A stretch of 64,000 nt of DNA from Tyto alba (lineage: Eukaryota; Chordata; Aves; Strigiformes; Tytonidae), in the NCBI RefSeq assembly GCF_018691265.1, contig NW_024881278.1:1364001-1428000 (forward strand), given 5' to 3'. Position numbers and translations under genes: made by a program. The notes below the pieces were generated by a model. The model was not told the origin of the DNA, did no database searches, and was given only the letters and a program-made list of their open reading frames with translations. This document shows positions 26,315 through 37,823 of the stretch, piece after piece. Each line of letters opens with the position of its first letter. Positions within the stretch are counted from its first letter, which is position 1.

Positions 26315-28027
26315 AAAGCCAAACTGATATCCCATGATTGAGCAGCATGTTGATGCCGACAGGCATATCACCAATTCCGAAGATCCATTTATCAAAAATC
26401 TAGTACCTAAGCAACTGAAGTAAAAGACAGATGTAATAGATTATCTTCTGTGATAACAGGAAGATAACATACATATCTGCTACTGTGTTTCATAAACTAT
26501 TTCCTAACAGCAGAGAAAAATCACGAGTTCAATTCCAGATTCTTGACAAAGGTGCTGCTCTTATTACGGATCTGCCCAACCCAGCTCCATTCTTCTTGCA
26601 GAACACAGCTCTAAAATATTAGCACCTCTGCTGAGCATGAAACAGGGGTTTTCAGTCCCTTACTCTAACTTCGAATAACTTAGGCAGATGGTTTTTACAA
26701 GAAAAGTCAAAAAACATAACACCTTAAGAATTTTCAAACCCTTGCTCAAAGCATGAACTCTGCTTCCTAATTAAAAATACCTTTTTGTTTTGTTTTTAAT
26801 ATGGACAAAACATCTTTCTACTTTACTTTTGGTCTCATAAATGCAACTGTCTTCAAATGGACTTTTTTGGGAAAAAAAAAAATCATGTCAGGGCACAGAA
26901 TTGGTATAACAATATCTCAATCCAAACAAGTGAAATATGAAGAACTTATGAGCAGCTGGCGAAAAAGAATTAGAAATGAAAAGTAATTAACAATGTAAAG
27001 TAAAAATGCTACCTGCTCCACCCACAATTATTTATATTATTGAAGTGCTTAAAGACCAAAACAGGTACACAATTCCTCACCAGGAACTGTGGGACAACAA
27101 AGTCCCTGTTCTGAAAGGATTTAATGAATGTTGTCCTTAAGATCACACTCTGATAACACTGCATTGCAACTCCAATGAGAGCTTGAGTCTGTCTGTGCCA
27201 CATGAAGAACTATGTCCCACTTACAAAAACAAAACCTGATTTAACACATTAGAATAAATTTGGGATCTAAATACAGTATGATGTAAGGCAGATTATAAAT
27301 TCATTGCCACTGCTGATATGTTTTGCCCAATCACTGCCAGGTCATATCGACCTAGAGAAAGAAATACGCATATATGTGCAAATCTAAGTGCATTACACAC
27401 ACACCTCTTTGATGAAGAATACCTACGCAGGATTGATGGCTATGGACAGTATTTCTAATGGCCTTTTTAATTGCCACTATGATGATTAATTGGGGCCTTC
27501 ACAGAACTCCAGGAGTTCTCATTACCAAACAGCATGGTGTCCCCGCACACTGCGTGGGTGACTGTTATTACTAAATAGTCACCAGATCGTGAGACGCAGA
27601 TAAGATAAATTTTATACAAGCCTAGAAACCCCAGAAATTGAAACCTACTACTGCAGAAGCAGGAAAATTCTATTTCCTTCTTAATATATTATTTCAGCAG
27701 TGCCCATATGCTCAAAGAAAACAGAAAAGGCCTTGAGAAAGATATTGAAAACGGGCTACATATGTAATAAGGATTAAATACTTCATGCAGTATTCATTGC
27801 CGTTGCAAAAGTTTACAATAGCTCACGGCTGCACACAGAATATTGCAATTTATCCCCACAGACAAGCGCAGGCTAACCAAGCTAGGCCTGGTCACCGCAC
27901 AGCAGCGACTGCTGGGAGAGGAGCAGGTACCGGCAGGAATGGCCACCGATGCAAACACCTCAGTCACGCCGCTGCCTCCGTGCGGCATCCCCGCTGTGCT
28001 GGGGGTGCCTGGCAGGGCCCGGCTGCG

Positions 28028-28830
28028 CGGGAAGCGCTGAGGGAAGCGTTGAGGGAAGTGCTGAGGGAAGCGCTGAGGGAAGTGCTGAGGGAAGCGCTGA
28101 GGGAAGTGCTGAGGGAAGTGCTGAAGGTGGCGGCGGGAAGCGCTGAGGGAAGCGTTGAGGGAAGTGCTGAGGGAAGTGCTGAGGGAAGCGCTGAGGGAAG
28201 TGCTGAGGGAAGTGCTGAGGGAAGTGCTGAAGGTGGCGGCGGGAAGCGCTGAGGGAAGCGTTGAGGGAAGTGCTGAGGGAAGTGCTGAGGGAAGCGCTGA
28301 GGGAAGTGCTGAGGGAAGTGCTGAAGGTGGCGGCGGGAAGCGCTGAGGGAAGCGTTGAGGGAAGTGCTGAGGGAAGTGCTGAGGGAAGCGCTGAAGGTGG
28401 CGGCGGGAAGCGCTGAGGGAAGCGCTGAGGGAAGTGCTGAGGGAAGCGCTGAGGGTGGCGGCGGGAAGCGCTGCGGGAAGCGCTGAGGGAAGCGCTGAGG
28501 GAAGCGCTGAGGGAAGTGCTGAGGGAAGCGCTGAGGAAAGCGCTGAAGGTGGCGGCGGGAAGCGCTGAGGGAAGTGCTGCGGGAAGCGCTGAGGGAAGCG
28601 CTGAGGGAAGCGCTGAAGGTGGCGGCGGGAAGTGCTGAGGGAAGCGCTGAGGAAAGCGCTGAAGGTGGCGGCGGGAACCGCTGAGGGAAGCGCTGCGGGA
28701 AGCGCTGAGGGAAGCGCTGCGGGAAGCGCTGAAGGTGGCGGCGGGAAGCGCTGCGGGAAGGGCTGAGGGAAGCGCTGAGGGAAGCGCTGAAGGTGGCGGC
28801 GGGAAGCGCTGCGGGAAGCGCTGAGGGGCT
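28028..28830 (+). repeat. GC-rich minisatellite, 12-bp units with 22-bp linkers
   Basis: The array has roughly fifty copies of a 12-bp unit, GGGAAGCGCTGA, interrupted by ten copies of a 22-bp linker built on GGTGGCGGCGGGAAGC. The linkers start at about 28126, 28232, 28326, 28396, 28454, 28548, 28618, 28664, 28734 and 28792. The spacings (106, 94, 70, 58, 94, 70, 46, 70, 58) are all 22 plus a multiple of 12, so each block is one linker plus 2 to 7 units. The main unit variants are AGCGCT and AGTGCT, a CpG-to-TpG change, plus occasional CTGCGGG in place of CTGAGGG. The array directly abuts the CpG island. No frame through it should be read as protein: the 12-bp unit keeps frame, but each linker shifts frame by one. 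Confidence 0.95.
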
Positions 28831-28867
28831 GCCCCAGCCGGTCCCGGCCGGCTCCCCGCCTGCCGGC

Positions 28868-28903
28868 GGGCGGGGCGGGGCTGAGCGCCGCAGCGGGGGC
28901 GGG
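28868..28903 (+). promoter_or_regulatory. GC boxes (Sp/KLF-type sites)
   Basis: GGGCGGGGCGGGG at 28868-28880 gives two overlapping GC boxes, and GGGGGCGGG follows at 28895-28903. They lie about 90-125 bp upstream of the proposed first splice donor, which fits a core promoter position. Confidence 0.6.
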
Positions 28904-28904
28904 A

Positions 28905-28992
28905 CGCGCTCTGAGGGGGCGCGGCCGGAGAGCGGCGGCGGAGCGGGCGGGGTGCCCCGGCACGGCGGCTGTGCGGCAGCGGTGGGGGCTCG
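28905..28992 (+). ncRNA. Proposed non-coding first exon ending at a strong splice donor
   Basis: The sequence ends GCTCG followed by GTGAGTGG, a near-consensus donor, inside a CpG island. No ATG lies between the GC boxes and the donor, so any exon here would be 5' untranslated. The 5' end is inferred only, because TATA-less promoters start at many positions. It could equally be the first exon of a long non-coding RNA. No matching coding exon was recognised downstream, apart from a weak candidate at 30.03 kb. Confidence 0.4.
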
Positions 28993-29158
28993 GTGAGTGG
29001 CCGAGGCGGGGCCCGCCGGGCGAGGAGATGGGGCTGCCCCAGAGACTGCCCGGCCGGGAGCGCGGCACCACCGCGGGGCTGCGGGGGGACGCTGTGATGG
29101 TCGGGGCTTCCCTCACAGCCGCGTCACGGAAAGGAGCGCCGCCGCGCATGCCAAGTGG

Positions 29159-29183
29159 AAAAAAAAAAAAAAAAAAAAAAAAA
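29159..29183 (+). repeat. Poly(A) tract, 25 A
   Basis: A run of 25 A sits exactly at the downstream edge of the CpG island. No retroposon body precedes it, because the DNA on its left is unique GC-rich island sequence. It is therefore more likely a simple repeat than a retrotransposon tail. Confidence 0.9.
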
Positions 29184-31152
29184 GCATGAGAAGTGGAACA
29201 TCTCAAAACGGGAATCGGTGATAAAAAGCTGCTTAACTGACAAAAAAATAAACTGGTTGAAATTCACCCGCCTCAAAGCCGTTTCTAACTGGTGACAACA
29301 CCTTCGTTGCTTTGTTGTTGAACAGTTATTAGTAATACTGTGGTGGCACTGTAGCCAGCACACGGTGAAGGCTACCAGGCTGTATCCACAAACTCAATCG
29401 GCAAGAAGATGTATAAGCCCATAAATGTCTCCAATACATTATGAAGAAACAGTCATTTTAAAATATTCTGTAAATAATCTTGGATAACATTAACACCATC
29501 TTAAATTCTGTGAATGATTTAGGATTTTTGTTGTCCACTGGCAAAGGACTCAGATTCTTGTTAAAATTACGTAAAATCTTCTTACACAAATCTCCTGTCA
29601 GCTTCAATCCATTAAAAATAATAAAGGTATTCTCAAAATTAGGGACCAAAGCAAATTTTGTTTAGACTTAACAGATTCAATGTACTATGCTGTTAATTGA
29701 ATAGTGCTGATACACTTTTTACTTTGTCTTGACAGCATGATCTAATATGATATTTTACTCCATTTACATCACACTGTGAATCTATGAAGTGCTGGTCACA
29801 ACTTAATACAGACTCATCCCCAGCTGCAGGTCAAAAATAAGCATTTGGGCCATTACCAGGCAAGCTGGTGCTCCCAAAGCAGCGTCCATTGTGGTGAGCG
29901 TCCTGTGTTCATACCTTTGCAATACAGCCTCCAAAACAAGAACCTGCAATAACGATCGCCCACCAGCCAGCGCAGGAGAAAAGCTTAGATCATCCATTGC
30001 CTGGCTTTTCATTTTCTTCTTCCCACTCCAAAAAATGGAGGCTTTGCTGCATCTGAAAAGTCTCTTGGCGCAACTGGAAGAAGATGGGATAGGTATGATA
30101 ACCAGCAGAATATAAGCCCTGTGAAGAGATGGGAGTAGCCTCCAAGAGTTTGTTTCTTAAAGAAAGAAAAATAAAAAATTTATTGTTCTGATAAAGACAA
30201 AGTTGAGAACTGTGTTTCCTGAGCTGAGCCCATACTGCTAGAAGCCAACCAGGGACTTGTTAGGGGCTGCACACCCTACATATCCCTGTGGCACACAGGC
30301 CAGTTTGGGGGTTTGCTTTTAGTTGCAGCCTTCTGTTAAGAAACACACCTATTCGCTGAGAAATCTATCTTCCCTGCGCACCTCCAGCTGGCTTGCACCA
30401 AAATGATATATTGTAGTAATGTATTTTTCTGTCTTACTTTGTGAGCTAAGTAAAGGCAATGCCAAGGAGAAACAAGCCGACCAAACAGGCAGTTGTCAGG
30501 AAAGCATGCTTTTTTAGCCATGACAGTAATGCTGGAGTAAACTGGCTTTGAAAAATTTCAGAGTTTTGTGTTTTTGAGGATTTTATGAACCAGTTTTAAA
30601 TGCATTTGGATCATTAAGAACTAGTTGAAGTTGTACTTCCCTGGGAAAGACACTACTGTAAATCAATCCCATTTTAAATACACATGAACAGCTTAAAATT
30701 GCATCGTACGCCATCACTAACATGCATTAGCTTCCAATTCCAAAGTAGATTTAAGTTTCACTACAGAGCTGAGATATCATTCAGAAACAGATGCTGAAGT
30801 GTCATGAAAAGCAACTATCTTATTGAATAAATTAACTTCTTTACAGCATTAAAAAAAAATTAGACAGGTTAAATAATAGATGCCCTATTCAGCATTTTTA
30901 GATGGTGTAAACACCCACCTCTATGAATCACAAATCATGAGAAATTGCCATTTTCTGGAAACGGATATTAATCTCCTTGAAAAATGTGCCTTTGCACTCA
31001 TGATGCATGGCAGGGTTGCCCCGTAGAAGCTCATGGAAAAAAAAAAAACAAACCCAAAAACGGAAGAACTGACACACATGACACATTTGTAAGAATAATT
31101 GAGCTGGTGAATCACAAATCCCAACTATTTTCCCAGGAGTGCTGCTTCTACA

Positions 31153-31265
31153 GAAAAAAAAACAACCAAAAAAAACCCCCACAAACCACACCACACACAC
31201 ACACACAAAAACAAACAAACAAACAAAAAAAAAACCCCAAACAAACAAAAAAAACCCCAACAAAA
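31153..31265 (+). repeat. A/C-rich simple repeat with CA dinucleotides
   Basis: The plus strand is almost purely A and C: AAACCCC-type runs, a CA dinucleotide block at about 31191-31207, then repeats of CAAA. Open frames through it on both strands are artefacts. Confidence 0.9.
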
Positions 31266-32550
31266 TATGTCTCTGTCTTGAAGCAATCTAGATTTTTTTA
31301 GAGTAGTTTTAAATTTGAAAATTATTCTATTTTGCCATTCTAAAGAAATAAGGGCAATAGTACACTAACTGTTGTTAAAACAAAACTTTACTTCAAGTTT
31401 GATCTAATAAGGAGCTTGTAAAAATACTGTGACACAAATGAACTCAGTATGTTCTCTTCCCTGGCCTCCAGTAGACAGAAAATTATATTTTCAAAATCCA
31501 TTGACGTGAGTCAAATTGTCTTGCCTCTAGAATTTTTATGGTTTCAGACATATCTGACATATCATTTTTGCTACTCTCTTGTTAACTCTCTCGAATCATT
31601 AGCGGCATTTCAGTGTACAGGCGGAGAACACTAAATTAAAGAGTAGATTTCAGTTTTTAAGCCCCAGGGCAGAAAAGGTTGAGCACATCACAGAGGAAAT
31701 GTATTTTACTTCCAACTTGGATTGCCTGTGCTCTCATTACATTACCTCAGCACCCCTTCAGCTTCTGTGTGAAGCAGAGGTATATTAAGCTCTGAAGGGA
31801 GCTCATTCTTCTGGCCTATAAGCTAAAGAAAGACATTTCTGGAGTGATGAGAACTGCTTGAGTTGGATGGAGAAGATACTTGAAAATGCCTCGTGGGGTT
31901 CCAGCCATACAAGCATAAGCACAATAGCACTGAATTGGGGGTGTGGCACACCAGAAATTTATAACTGCTGGTGGACAAAGCTTTTATCGCCTTTAGAAAC
32001 ACTAAGATGAAAGGGAAAAACAACTCTACATTGAGGGGGAGAAAGGAAAAAAACAAAAGGGTGAGTGCACACAAAGATTTTTTTATATATTATAAGATGG
32101 GCTTCTCTTGCTATGGGACTTACTCATTGAGCTAAGATGATAATTTTATGGTGTGTCAGCAGACCACCTGGAGGACTTAACTGCAGTGAGGAGGCCAGTT
32201 GGTTCATGCACACCTTGACAAATGGCTAATTGCAGCTGTGGGCTGTTTTCAAATTCTGAGCATTCATATGTCAGCTAAAGAAATCACAAGTGAAGTCTAG
32301 TAGAAAAGGAGAAAGGAGAAGCACGGCACGGAGATGGGGAGAGAGGGAGGGTTCATTACACACAGCAGGAGAGTAACTACAAAAGGATGTGCAGGAAGAG
32401 CACCAATGTGCAACTGTTGCCAGTCATGAGTGGTATCTAGAGACATCTGGCATAGAAGGCAAAAATAAAACAGAAAAATTAAAGCAAACATGTATCTTTT
32501 CCCACAGTTCCTAAAACTACAGATTTCAGTTCCAATAAAATGATTATGAA

Positions 32551-32711
32551 AGAAAAAAAAAAAAACAGAACAAAAAAAAACCCCAAAACAAACACACCAA
32601 AAAAAATGCATGTACCAAACCAATCAACCTCCTTCCCACCCCCACCTCTCCTTCCCTTTTCCAAAACCAGCAACTCTAGAATGAAAGCAAAAAAAACCAA
32701 ACCAAACTAAA
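32551..32711 (+). repeat. A/C-rich low-complexity region
   Basis: Poly(A) segments alternate with ACCCC, ACAC and CCAAACCAAACT blocks for about 160 bases, with very few G or T. The minus-strand open frames here are compositional artefacts. Confidence 0.85.
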
Positions 32712-33695
32712 ACAACTGAGTTACATGAAGACAAGGACAGAGGAAGAAGCTTTGAATATGGTGAAAATCAGGTATACGATGACAGCATGGAAATCAAAAG
32801 AAAGCTGCACTGGCAGAGTAAAACACATAACAAAGTATAAGAAACGTGACAATTCATAGAGACTTCCTTGCTACTTTAGTCACAAAGGACATCCTCTTAT
32901 AGGGCCAAAGCTAGAAACGGTTGAATTGCCTTTCCTCAGACCGGGCCCTCAGTGTACCCCTTCATCAGCATCGTTCAAATCTGCATTTAATACTCATTCT
33001 GTGACGGCTGACGATGCGCTGCGTAGTTTCTTTGGGGACCGATACATTACAAGAGAAGGTTGTGAAAGAAGGCTGCGCAAAATATTTCAAATTAGTTTCA
33101 AAAAATCCAGCCAATACACCCCACTTCTCAAAATACTGGCTTTTTATGCAGCATTTTCCAGTCTAACTCCTCTGAAGAAATAAATTGTATTTAAGAGGGA
33201 GAAAAGGTACAATTTGCTATAACTGGAAAAGGCAAATCAATACTTCATAAGTATGGTATGTGCTAAGATAATTAATTTTCCACAATATGCTCAAATCTCA
33301 GCAGTGAAAACAGTATAAAACCAAATTAATGACTAAATATTCTACATACTAAGAGCAAGAAAACACTCTTTCATTTCTGTTAAATAGATTAAATGAGAAA
33401 TAGTTTCTATGGCTGTCAAACTGCAGCCAGTCTGAACACCTTGAATTCTGAACCCTATGGATAGTACCGTAATTGTCTTTTCTTAAGGGTTTGTTACAAG
33501 CTTCATATTGTATCAAAAACCTTATTGAAGGGAAAGGCAACCTTTAAAGGTCTCATTCATTTGGACTGTGCCTCATTTCCATTATTCCCAAAGCTCGTGT
33601 AGATTTTATCCCTCTCGTTCTTTGCAAGGTCATATTCGTCTGTCATGTTACTCATTACATCCTGAGCCTTAAATGCACTTCACCCTCACACTAAC

Positions 33696-33722
33696 AAAAA
33701 AAAAAAAAAAAAAAAAAAAAAA
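33696..33722 (+). repeat. Poly(A) tract, 27 A
   Basis: An uninterrupted A run in non-coding DNA. No retroposon body or target-site duplication was recognised. Confidence 0.9.
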
Positions 33723-36700
33723 TTCCTTCAGAAAAGGCGATTTTGACATTGGCTGCCTGCAGTTTGACTCCCTACCGCTTCGCAGTGAGATCAAGAATAA
33801 TACTTCACTTTATAATGCTCACCTCGAGAATGCGTCAGTAATGAAACACTCCAAGCAGGGATCAGTTAGAACAGCAAATGGCTTTAACATTTCCAGGGAG
33901 CAAAGGAATTGAAACATACCACAGTCCACATTTTCAGAACAAAGAGGGGACTAAAAGACACTGAAATAAAAAAAAAAAAAAATAACAAAAAGAAATATTT
34001 CTTCCTGGTGGAATGTCTCGAAACAGTGAATGTGTATGGCTTAAGTAGCTGGTGGGCTGTATAAGGCACTACAGTTCTGTTAACCACAGCTTCAGATCAA
34101 CAGTAAGTGCTACATAAATTCTCACCAGAATATTTTCAAGAAGTATTTCAACCTATTTTCATAAAAGCAAATGCGTGACCAAACAGTCTTACTGAAGGAA
34201 AGCATTGCACTGCAATGGTTTCTTCAAGATTAGTTGTGAATTTATTCCCAAATTTCTAACACCATATGCAGATATACAAAGGAAATTCAAAAATATAGAG
34301 AGCAAATGCACAAGCAGAAGCAATAAAATAAAATCCAGTCATAAAATCTGCCCCCCTCCGACTGGGATTTCACAGAACCTCAAGTGGAGGAAAGTAGGCA
34401 ATAAAAGCAGATCTGTGGGTGTTCGCACTACACACAAGAATGCATGCAGGCATATCTCGCTGCATGATACACAAGTTATTTCACTGGAAATTTCACATCT
34501 TCTGACATTTCATCCCTACAGGCCAAGAATCTGACCTAATTTTGATCATTTCTGACAAGGTACTTCTGTATAGCAATGCATGGACAGAATCCAAAGCCAT
34601 CCTTGCGCCATTAGAGAGCAGGGGAGGAATGGTTACCTGCCCCTCTTCTGAGGCCAGATTCTCCGTAATGGACAGGACTTCTCCCCTTGTTTGAATCAAA
34701 GCAGAAAGAGTAATTTGATTCTCAGTTTCTCAAAATTTGTAAGTGCAATTTTATCCTGAAGGGTGACAAGTTGAAGAGAGTTCCTCCTATCTTTAGATCT
34801 TCCCCACGTGCCTTCAGTGTAGGTCTGAAGCTATAGGGAGATGATAGCTGGTTAAAAAGCATGAAGCCTGATGGAAGCTTGGAAGTACAGCCAGCTACAG
34901 GCAACTATTTTTATTTGCGCGCATGACGTTTAAATCTGAGTTGTTAAGACAAACAGAACGCAAAAATTTCACATCTACAGTTAGATCCCCTACATTCACT
35001 TTTCAAAGCATGAGTATGTCCCTAAAAGAAAAAGGCTTAGAACTGTTCTTTCCGATGCAGTGAATTGTTACTAAGCTAAAAAGGATGATAGTCTGGGTGT
35101 GTGAAACGGTCACTCAGTGGGGTGAGGCCTAAGAAGATCATCAAAGGCTGCCGGTGACGCCAGCTAATGAAGTCACTCCTTCAGCTCAGGGGCTTTGGGA
35201 CTGTCAGTCTCACACTCAGTCCTGGCTGAATATGTATCTGTATCCGTTTAGACTTCAAAGCTTTCGTGTGTATTTTAAGCCTACTTAAGGAGAATAACTA
35301 CAGTATTAAGGAGTTTTTATGTAACAGTAGCATTGAGAAATAAAACCAACAACCCATTTTCTGAGAAACTGGGAGCTCAAAGTATTTCAGAGTGATCCCT
35401 AGAAACTGAAAAAACCCTATTTCTTGATTTTGGTATTTACAAACTTGAGCTAATGCAAGCATCACTGTATATCGTCAGCCACTCAGAGTTGCCAGTATTC
35501 TTAAAAGGCATGTAAATATTTTAGATTATAGCATAATGATATAATATAGCTGTATTTTCTCTGTTCTGTATCTCTCTGTTTTGTAGTTACAGTAAATATT
35601 TTGCCGTATTTTAATTTTAAGATACAACTGAATGTATACTAACAGGAGGGAAAGTTTTCCATTAAAGAATATAATATTGTAAAATCTAATAAAAATACCT
35701 TCAGAAAGTCTGCAAGGATTTTAGTTCAAGGCTTTCTTATTATACTATTAAATGATTTAATGTCCACTCTGTGTATGAAGCAATGTTATTTATTGCATAC
35801 CTTCTTCCAGAAGAGCACTTGAATATTTGCAGAGACGTACAAATACATCATAAATTTTCCTGTAACTAACATTAAAAATGAAAACAACTGCTTTGTATTA
35901 AGGAATTACACAGTGCCAAACAATGAATTTGGAAGAAAAACATCAAAATTGTTTAAACTGGATCTTGACTGGTACACTGCAGTTGCATTTTATCCCAGGG
36001 TTAATGTCAACCATCTTAGATTATTTAAAAGTGAAAAGCTACATTATTTTCCACTGATCTTGTGTTTCTGTTCCCATCATCGTACACAGATGCAAAAAGT
36101 CTCTCTATTGCAGAAGGTATGCCAGGCTCCCATCCCACTGGTTTGGGACAGGTTATTGGGAAATCTAATATTTATCTAACACACCTCTGCTGATGTAGCA
36201 GTGTGAAGCAGCTCCCGTATGCCTCAGGCCTGGACCACCGCAGGGGCAGAGCCGCATGTCCGGGAGAGCATCAGCCTTCGGCTCTGGTGGGATCAAAACC
36301 CTAAATAGAGGGCATGCGCAACTGAGCAACATCAGCTCATTTTTTTCTTTTAGTCTGGTTTCAAAACCCCTTGCTTCCTCCTCAAGTTAGCTGGCAAGTG
36401 CTCATATGGCTCAGTGACGCCTTCTGTACATGAGCGGTGCTTCTGTGTATATAAAAGGAACAAAAATGGCATTCTGAGCAACAAAACTTTGTTCAAGGAA
36501 TTCAGTAGAATTTTTTCAAAGGCATCCTGGGAGTTTGATTTCCAGACCAAAAGTGAACTTCAACATAATAAAACCGATCAATTCATAACTAGGGCACTGC
36601 TGAATCACACCAGCTACATTTCAGAGTTAAAACTCAGCTTTCTCCCATCAGATACGGTGCAATTCAAGAAGTAGGAATAAGAGAAATAGCAACAGTAGAA

Positions 36701-37803
36701 AAAGCTCAGAATGGCACAAAAGAATTACGACCAAAAAAGTAACATGAACATCTTAAGTGACAGAACGGAATTGAATTACAGCATCAATATCTAAAGAATC
36801 ACTTGCAACCTTGCAAGGGTGAGGAGCACCTTCACACAGAACCCCCTCCTTGTGAAATAATTTGCACTAATGTGTGACACCAGAAAAGAGGACGGGATAA
36901 ACACCGGCCCCAGAGAGCAGAGGTGGGCTGCCAGCTACCAGGGACTTCATCAGAAGATGTCAGTTTTTCCAAAAGCAAGGGGAATGTCTGAGTATTCCCA
37001 TCACACCAGAAATTCTTGTGGGGAAGTTTGGAAAGGAGAAGCCTGCTGTGCGAGGAGTTGGATTTTTGGGACTGAGCAGGAGCCCAACGTGATCCTCAGT
37101 GAAGCAGTTTGAGTTGACTCAACTTGGAAGTGCAAAGCAGTTGGCAAGAGGGACAATTCAAGCAACAGGAGCCTGAATTGAGACTTTCCAGTGTACAAAT
37201 GAAAACCAGGGACTGCAGCAAATGGTTCTCAAGAAAGTAGATTAAGAAAAGACGTAGCCCTTACCCAACCTCTGTGGTCAGAGACCAATAAATTGTGAAT
37301 GTTGTGTTATTGTTGGGGAATATATAACTGGAACTTCCTAACAGGGCTCTGCCTGGTCTCCAGGCTTATCCTGCTTAGCTAAAGGGATGATTTTACCACT
37401 CAAAACAGTTCCCATTCATAGAGTTAACTCCTGATTTTTTTAAGAGGGTCAGGTACTTGACTAAGGAAGGTTATCTCTGGGGTGGGCAGTTACAAGGCAG
37501 GATCACTTAACTAGCTTGCTGAGGCTCCTACGTGACACAGGCATCAGCACACAAAACAGTTGTCAAATGTATGCTGAAGAATAATACTTGCTAACAGATG
37601 GAAAAATTTACCAGTAAGGACTGAAGACCCTTGACATTATTCAACTTCTAAAACCTCTAAAATGAAGATTTTTGGACAGTTGGTGCTTTTGCACAGTTTA
37701 CTACCTTTCACTCTGATTTCAGTAAGACAAATTATAAAGAAAGTTTCTGAAGAACTCTCAGAATACACTGAGTCACTGGAAGGAATCTCTTTAAGAATAA
37801 TTT

Positions 37804-37823
37804 AAAAAAAAAAAAAAAAAAAA
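37804..37823 (+). repeat. Poly(A) tract, 20 A
   Basis: A simple homopolymer. The flanking DNA shows no recognisable retroposon. Confidence 0.85.

Larger units (their letters stand above)
24879..28027. other. Non-coding DNA with short local duplications
   Basis: No gene was recognised. Two short imperfect tandem duplications are visible: AGGCTTGTCTC(C/T)TCTCC units about 27 bp apart near 25933-25980, and a unit of about 35 bp at 26243-26314. GC content and CpG rise over the last 150 bases, leading into the minisatellite and CpG island. Confidence 0.6.
28800..29160 (+). promoter_or_regulatory. CpG-island promoter
   Basis: GC content is very high and CpG is dense, in sharp contrast to the AT-rich surroundings. 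There are at least three GC boxes (28868-28880, 28895-28903, 28945-28952) and no TATA box. This is the usual architecture of a broad vertebrate housekeeping or developmental promoter with Sp/KLF sites. A strong splice donor at 28992/28993 supports transcription to the right. Divergent transcription is possible: a weaker donor-like GTGAGG is present on the minus strand near 29113-29118. The gene driven from here cannot be named from this window. Confidence 0.8.
29184..33695. other. Non-coding DNA with A/C-rich simple repeats
   Basis: No gene was recognised with confidence. A short exon-like segment starting with ATG lies at about 30034-30092 (see findings). A/C-rich low-complexity blocks occur at 31153-31265 and 32551-32711. 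A stop-free plus-strand stretch at 32926-33183 contains several CpGs in its middle but shows no known domain. Confidence 0.55.

Noticed and set aside
27785..28346. Plus-strand frames with LREVLREALREV or AEGSAEGS repeats
   Set aside because: These are translations of the 12-bp minisatellite unit in different frames. There is no non-repeat domain and no conserved start.
27794..29206. A 470-codon minus-strand open frame with repeats rich in P, S, R and F
   Set aside because: It is the reverse strand of the minisatellite and CpG island. The repeat has no stop on this strand in any frame, and the peptide repeat changes phase at every 22-bp linker (FPQR, then LPSA, then SLSA patterns). This is compositional, not coding.
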